DNA of 10,246 bases from JBAZFF01 sp043815465 (lineage in GTDB: Bacteria; Patescibacteriota; Minisyncoccia; Minisyncoccales; RBG-13-42-11). Within the stretch, counting starts at the first letter, position 1. Every line of letters starts with the position of its first letter. Under the pieces are notes generated by a model that ran no database searches, was not told the origin of the DNA, and worked only from the letters and a program-made list of their open reading frames with translations. This document shows, piece after piece, positions 6,154 to 10,246 of the stretch. The translations under genes and the position numbers were made by a program. Location of the stretch: NCBI GenBank assembly GCA_043815465.1, contig JBDRIW010000025.1:1-10246 (forward strand), written 5' to 3'.

Positions 6154-7267
6154 AAAAACTTCTAGAAAACCAGATCATATATTGGCTGGAACAATATTAG
6201 CTCTTTTGTGTTTGGGTCTTTTAATCTTAGCCAGCGTTTCTTCTTCTTATTCTTTTACAAGATTTAATAATACTTATTACTTTTTAAATCATCAATTACT
6301 TTTTGGTTTACTCCCGGGATTATTATTAGGATATTTAGCCTATAGAATAAATTTAAATAAATTAAAAAAATATACTCCTATTTTTCTTCTATTTACTTTT
6401 TTCTTAATGTTATTAGTTTTTGTTCCTTTCTTAGGTATAAAAGCAGGTAATTCAGCCAGATGGATAAATATCGGTTTTACTACTTTTCAGCCCTCTGAAT
6501 TACTAAAACTTACTTTTATTTTCTATTTAGCTAGTTGGTTAACTGGAAGAAAAAATAAAGATAATCCTATTTTAGGAAAATTTGGGATAAGTCAGACCTT
6601 TATGGCTTTTATGGTAATAGCTGGGATAATTATCTTTATCTTAGTCCTACAATCAGATGTTAGTACCTTAGGAGTTATTATCGCCGTAGGAGTGTTAATG
6701 TATTTTACTTCAGGAACATCTATACGAGAAAATATTATGATACTTCTTTTAGGAACAGGAGGACTTATAAGTTTAATATGGCTAGCTCCTTATAGAATGA
6801 AAAGAATTTTAGTTTTTTTAAATCCCGATACAGATCCAATGGGAATAGGATACCAATTAAAACAATCTTTAATAGCTATAGGCTCTGGGGGATTATTTGG
6901 ATTAGGATTAGGGATGAGCTCTCAAAAATTAGGTTATCTTCCTCAAACAATTTCTGACTCTATTTTTGCTATTTTTTCAGAAGAAGCAGGATTTTTAGGA
7001 TCTTTTTTCTTATTAGCTCTTTTCTTAACCTTTGCTTGGAGAGGCTTTTATATAGCTAAACAATGCTCTGATCCATTTTTAAGGCTAATTGCTGTTGGAA
7101 TAAGCTCATGGATAATTATTCAAAGCTTTGTTAATATAGGAGCAATGGTAGGTGTGTTGCCCTTAACTGGAATTCCTTTACCATTTATCAGTTATGGAGG
7201 ATCGGCCCTAATAATAACAATGATAGGATCTGGTATTTTACTTAATATATCAAGAAAAAACTCATGA
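6131..7267 (+). CDS. ftsW: SEDS-family lipid II glycosyltransferase FtsW
   Basis: Polytopic membrane enzyme that polymerises lipid II into glycan strands at the division septum together with a class B PBP (FtsI type), which is not encoded here. The 378-residue product has about ten hydrophobic segments after a short charged N-terminus. Visible SEDS features: GNSARWINIG at 106-115, QPSELLK at 120-126, LQSDVST near 163-169 (family usually QPD.GT), a large periplasmic loop with PYRMKRILVFLNP and GYQLKQSLIAIGSGG, LPQTISDSIFA at 270-280 with the presumed catalytic Asp276, EEAGFLG at 284-290, and PFISYGGSAL at 351-360. RodA is the main alternative; the setting between murD and murG favours FtsW. 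The start overlaps the murD 3' end by 23 bp; the ribosome binding site is unclear (GAGGGG lies too far upstream), so translation probably depends on coupling. The stop overlaps murG by ATGA. Confidence 0.93.
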   Translation: MLKDWIDKKTSRKPDHILAGTILALLCLGLLILASVSSSYSFTRFNNTYYFLNHQLLFGLLPGLLLGYLAYRINLNKLKKYTPIFLLFTFFLMLLVFVPFLGIKAGNSARWINIGFTTFQPSELLKLTFIFYLASWLTGRKNKDNPILGKFGISQTFMAFMVIAGIIIFILVLQSDVSTLGVIIAVGVLMYFTSGTSIRENIMILLLGTGGLISLIWLAPYRMKRILVFLNPDTDPMGIGYQLKQSLIAIGSGGLFGLGLGMSSQKLGYLPQTISDSIFAIFSEEAGFLGSFFLLALFLTFAWRGFYIAKQCSDPFLRLIAVGISSWIIIQSFVNIGAMVGVLPLTGIPLPFISYGGSALIITMIGSGILLNISRKNS

Positions 7268-8385
7268 AAATATTGTTTACTGGGGGTGGAAGTGGAGGAC
7301 ATATAACTCCTCTTATCGCCATAACCAGAGAACTTAGAAAACTTTATACAAAAGAAGATTTAAAATTCTTCTTCATAGGACCGAAAGATGAATTCAGTTC
7401 TGTTTTATTATCTCAAGAGGGGATAAAAGTAAAAAGCGTTCTAAGTGGTAAAATAATAAGATATGGAAAATTAAAAACATATTTTAATAATTTTATTGGT
7501 GTTACTTTTAAAATCCCTATTGGAATAATCCAATCTTTCTTTAATATATTTTTTATCTCACCAGATGTTGTTTTTAGTAGGGGAGGCTTTGGATCAATTC
7601 CTGTAGTTATTGCAGCTAAAATGCTTTTTATCCCAGTTTTCTTACATGAGTCAGACATAGTTCCAGGAATGGCAAATAGATTCTTAAATAAGTTTGCTGA
7701 AAAGATATTTATTTCTTTCCCAAAAACAGAATTCTTTTCTTTAGATAAAATTATTTTAACTGGAAATCCTATTAGGGTAGAATTATTAACTGGGAATAGA
7801 GAAGTAGCTAAACAAATGTTTGGACTTAAGTCTGGAAAACCAATTCTTTTAATTTTAGGAGGGTCTCAAGGAGCCCAAAGAATAAACGATAAAATATTAG
7901 AATCTCTTTCACCCCTTTTAGATAATTTTGAGATAATACACCAAACTGGATATAATAACTTTAAGACAGTTAAATCAGAAGCTTTAGCTATCATAGGAAA
8001 AGCAAAAGAAAGCTCATATCATCCTTTTCCATTTTTGAAAGAACCTGAATTAAAACAAGCTTACGCAGTAGCAGATTTAATAATAAGTAGATCTGGTTCT
8101 GGTGGAATATTTGAAATAGCAGCTATGGGCAAACCTTCTATTTTAATCCCTTTGCCTGAATCTGCCCAAAACCATCAGATACTGAATGCTTATGCATATG
8201 CTGAAAAGAAAGCTGGAATAGTAATAGAAGAGAATAATTTTACTTCTAATTTCTTTTTAGAAAAGGTTAAAGCTATTTTTTCTAACCCAGCAGAAATTGA
8301 AAAAATGTCTGTGGCAGCTAAAGAATTTGCTAGACCTAACGCAGCTAAAATGATAGCAAATTATTTAATAGAATATTTAAAATGA
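7264..8385 (+). CDS. murG: UDP-GlcNAc:lipid I N-acetylglucosaminyltransferase
   Basis: Peripheral inner-face membrane GT-B glycosyltransferase (GT28) that adds GlcNAc from UDP-GlcNAc to lipid I, giving lipid II. The 373-residue length is normal. The N-terminal acceptor domain has the glycine-rich loop TGGGSGGH at 6-13, SRGGFGS at 105-111, and LHESDIVPGMANR at 127-139. The C-terminal donor domain has LTGNPIR at 165-171, GGSQGAQ at 199-205, SRSGSGGIFEIAAMGKP at 275-291 and PLPESAQNHQ at 296-305, matching the UDP-GlcNAc site of the family (usual form SRAGAST..E). Hydrophobic patches around 80-98 and 113-127 fit membrane association. It starts inside the ftsW stop and its own stop overlaps the gltX start (both ATGA), pointing to translational coupling along the run. 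No Shine-Dalgarno site is visible. Confidence 0.96.
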   Translation: MKILFTGGGSGGHITPLIAITRELRKLYTKEDLKFFFIGPKDEFSSVLLSQEGIKVKSVLSGKIIRYGKLKTYFNNFIGVTFKIPIGIIQSFFNIFFISPDVVFSRGGFGSIPVVIAAKMLFIPVFLHESDIVPGMANRFLNKFAEKIFISFPKTEFFSLDKIILTGNPIRVELLTGNREVAKQMFGLKSGKPILLILGGSQGAQRINDKILESLSPLLDNFEIIHQTGYNNFKTVKSEALAIIGKAKESSYHPFPFLKEPELKQAYAVADLIISRSGSGGIFEIAAMGKPSILIPLPESAQNHQILNAYAYAEKKAGIVIEENNFTSNFFLEKVKAIFSNPAEIEKMSVAAKEFARPNAAKMIANYLIEYLK

Positions 8386-9956
8386 TATCAGCAGAGAATT
8401 TAAAATTTAAAAGTCCTGGAGAGGTAAGAGTGAGGATTGCTCCTTCTCCAACAGGATCTCTACATATCGGTTTAGCTAGAACCGCTTTGTTTAATTTTAT
8501 TTTTGCTAAACAAAATAAAGGAAGTTATGTTTTAAGGATAGAAGACACAGACAAAGAAAGATCTACTCTGGAATCAGAAAAAGATATTATTGAGAATTTT
8601 AAATGGTTAGGATTAGATTGGTCAGAAGGTCCAGATATAGGTGGAAAATATGGACCATATAGACAAAGTGAAAGAACAGATATTTATAAAAAATATTTAG
8701 AGCAATTATTAGAAGAAAAGAAAGCTTATTATTGTTTTTGTTCAGAAGAAGAATTAGAAGCCCAAAGACAGTATCATATGTCTTTGGGGGAGGCTCCTAT
8801 CTATTCTGGTAAATGTAGTTCTTTGGATGAAGAAACCATAAAGAAGAATATAGTTGAAGGGAAAAAATCTGTTATAAGATTTAGAACTCCTATTAAAAAA
8901 ATAACTTTTGATGACATAATAAGAGGAAAAGTAGAATTTGAGACAAAACTACTAGGAGATATGGTTATTGCTAAAAGCTTAGGCTATTCCTTATACAATT
9001 TTACTGTTTCAGTTGATGACCATGAAATGAAAATAAGTCATGTTATTGGGGGCGAAGACCATATAGCAAATACCCCTAAACAGATCATTATCCAAGAGGC
9101 TTTAGGGTTTGAGAGGCCAATATATGCTCATTTACCCCTGATATTAGCCCCAGATAAATCAAAATTAAGCAAAAGACATGGAGCTATTTCAGTAGATATA
9201 TTTAAAAAACAGGGATACTTAGTAGAGTCATTAATAAACTTTATGGCATTCTTAGGTTGGAATCCTGGAGACGAAAGAGAAATATATTCTTTACCTTCTT
9301 TAGTAAAAGAATTTCGGATAGAAAAAGTTCAAAAAGGAGGAGCTATTTTCAATCTTACAAAATTAAACTATTTAAACGGATTTTATATAAGAAAGAAAAC
9401 TCCTGAAAAGATTACTGAGATATGTATTCCTTTTTTAATTTCTGCTGGGTTGTTAGAAAAAACAAATGGAGTAGAAACTTATGAAAAAACAGAAAAAATT
9501 AAAATATTTGAAAAAGAAAAATTTGGATATATAATAAAAGACACAGGGGAGGGGATAGCTTTAGAAAAAATTAGATCTATAATTTCTCTTTATCAAGAAA
9601 GATTAAAGAATCTTTCAGAAATAGTTGAGCTAACAGATTTCTTTTTTAAAAAAGAATTATCTTTTTCAAAAGATTTATTAAAATGGAAAGAGATGGAAGA
9701 GGGGGATATAAAAAAATCTTTGGAAACTTCAGAAAAAGTTTTATCTAAGATAAAAGACAAAGACTGGAATAAGGAAAAGATAGAAGAAGCTTTAATAAAA
9801 GAATCGGAAAAATATTCAAACAGAGGAGAGCTTCTCTGGCCATTAAGAGCCGCTTTGTCTGGAAAACAGTCTTCTGCTAGTCCGTTTGATATATTAAATA
9901 TATTAGAAAAAGAAAAATCTTTAGATAGAATAAAAGTTGCTAAAAAATTATTATGA
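8382..9956 (+). CDS. gltX: Glutamyl-tRNA synthetase
   Basis: Cytoplasmic class I synthetase attaching glutamate to tRNA(Glu), and possibly to tRNA(Gln) if the organism uses the GatCAB amidotransferase route. The 524-residue product has RIAPSPTGSLHIG at 18-30 (HIGH-type motif), LRIEDTD at 51-57, CFC at 118-120 with Tyr141 and Cys145 as a possible zinc site, GGEDHIANTPKQ at 223-234, and DKSKLSKRHGA at 258-268 (KMSKS-type). The remaining C-terminal part, about 290 onward, is the helical anticodon-binding region. GluRS rather than GlnRS is indicated by the bacterial GlxRS order and the KLSKRHG form. ATG 8382 overlaps the murG stop; its TGA overlaps the next ATG. A synthetase in this position, where murC or murB often sits in other bacteria, is unusual but has no obvious mechanistic meaning. 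Discriminating status cannot be decided by eye. Confidence 0.95.
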   Translation: MISAENLKFKSPGEVRVRIAPSPTGSLHIGLARTALFNFIFAKQNKGSYVLRIEDTDKERSTLESEKDIIENFKWLGLDWSEGPDIGGKYGPYRQSERTDIYKKYLEQLLEEKKAYYCFCSEEELEAQRQYHMSLGEAPIYSGKCSSLDEETIKKNIVEGKKSVIRFRTPIKKITFDDIIRGKVEFETKLLGDMVIAKSLGYSLYNFTVSVDDHEMKISHVIGGEDHIANTPKQIIIQEALGFERPIYAHLPLILAPDKSKLSKRHGAISVDIFKKQGYLVESLINFMAFLGWNPGDEREIYSLPSLVKEFRIEKVQKGGAIFNLTKLNYLNGFYIRKKTPEKITEICIPFLISAGLLEKTNGVETYEKTEKIKIFEKEKFGYIIKDTGEGIALEKIRSIISLYQERLKNLSEIVELTDFFFKKELSFSKDLLKWKEMEEGDIKKSLETSEKVLSKIKDKDWNKEKIEEALIKESEKYSNRGELLWPLRAALSGKQSSASPFDILNILEKEKSLDRIKVAKKLL

Positions 9957-10246
9957 ATAAAAAAATAATATCTATATTTTTAATTATAAGTATTTTCATG
10001 CCTTCTCTTTCTTTAGCTTATGAATTACCAAAAGATACTGATGAAGCTCAAGAATTACTAGAAAAAGGATTAGAGGTGGGGAAAAAAGAACTCCCAGATA
10101 TAATAAAGAATATATGGACGAATGAAATGTTACCTGTCTGGGGGAAAATGTATGATTGGTTTAAAGATCATCTTTGGTCAATTTTTTCTGATTGGTTTAA
10201 AAAAGAAGTAGAACCTGAAATAGAAAGAATAAAGCCTAATATAGAA
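9953..10246 (+). CDS. Secreted Trp-rich protein of unknown function (3' end missing)
   Basis: The gene begins with ATG 9953, overlapping the gltX stop as ATGA, and stays open to the window end (98 residues seen). Residues 1-22 form a standard Sec signal: MNKK, a hydrophobic core, then SLSLA with probable cleavage between Ala22 and Tyr23, so the product should be exported. The mature part is predicted to be helical, with charged and aromatic residues: an acidic start (ELPKDTDEAQELLEKG), then a segment with Trp at 55, 63, 69, 75 and 81, the last four exactly six residues apart, and DWFK appearing twice (68-71 and 80-83). It ends in a Glu/Lys-rich helix-like stretch. No domain is recognised. Conserved operon position would hint at an envelope role, but that is inference. 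Although too short for a length-based gene call, its start codon, signal peptide and coupling make it a convincing gene. Confidence 0.82.
   Translation, partial: MNKKIISIFLIISIFMPSLSLAYELPKDTDEAQELLEKGLEVGKKELPDIIKNIWTNEMLPVWGKMYDWFKDHLWSIFSDWFKKEVEPEIERIKPNIE

Noticed and set aside
1..10246. Search by eye for tRNA genes, CRISPR arrays, insertion sequences and long repeats
   Set aside because: None seen: coding density is near complete, the only non-coding stretch is about 110 bp, and no repeated spacer pattern or transposase motif is present.
1..10246. Possible alternative genetic code (TGA as Gly, as in Gracilibacteria/SR1)
   Set aside because: Conserved proteins end correctly at TGA (ftsW, murG, gltX) and no in-frame TGA interrupts a conserved domain.

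Overview
This window is a compact, strongly AT-rich, single-strand (+) stretch of bacterial chromosome. It encodes most of the lipid-linked part of peptidoglycan synthesis, flanked by two aminoacyl-tRNA synthetases. The gene content suggests a Candidate Phyla Radiation (Patescibacteria, probably Parcubacteria-like) bacterium: very low GC, genes that abut or overlap, an archaeal-type aspartyl-tRNA synthetase, and a MurL-type epimerase in place of a free D-glutamate route. The phylum is inferred, because no rRNA is present. TGA acts as an ordinary stop (ends of ftsW, murG and gltX), so this is not a Gracilibacteria/SR1-type code.

Layout: 1-1062 is the 3' part of aspS. 1065-2030 is a membrane-anchored D-Ala-D-Ala carboxypeptidase. 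2033-3100 is mraY and 3102-4403 is murL. A small self-contained unit follows at 4386-4871: a putative promoter, an AT-rich palindrome, the one textbook Shine-Dalgarno site in the window, an unrecognised 122-aa lipoprotein gene with higher GC, and a strong Rho-independent terminator. A second run then starts from a near-leaderless promoter: murD (4921-6153), ftsW (6131-7267), murG (7264-8385), gltX (8382-9956), and the start of a secreted, Trp-rich protein (9953 to the window end). From murD onward every junction overlaps. The only non-coding stretch of note is 4809-4920.

How the genes fit together: MurD (probably of the L-Glu-adding MurD2 kind) would add L-Glu to UDP-MurNAc-L-Ala, and MurL would epimerise that residue to D-Glu using ATP. 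MraY loads UDP-MurNAc-pentapeptide on undecaprenyl phosphate (lipid I), MurG adds GlcNAc (lipid II), FtsW polymerises it, and the carboxypeptidase trims stem peptides outside the membrane. MurA, B, C, E, F, the flippase and the FtsI-type transpeptidase are not in the window. The points most worth a second look are the MurL/MurD pair with its altered MurD glutamate site, the compositionally foreign lipoprotein unit between the two genes, the leaderless start of murD with a general lack of Shine-Dalgarno sites, and the unusual MraY active-site motifs.
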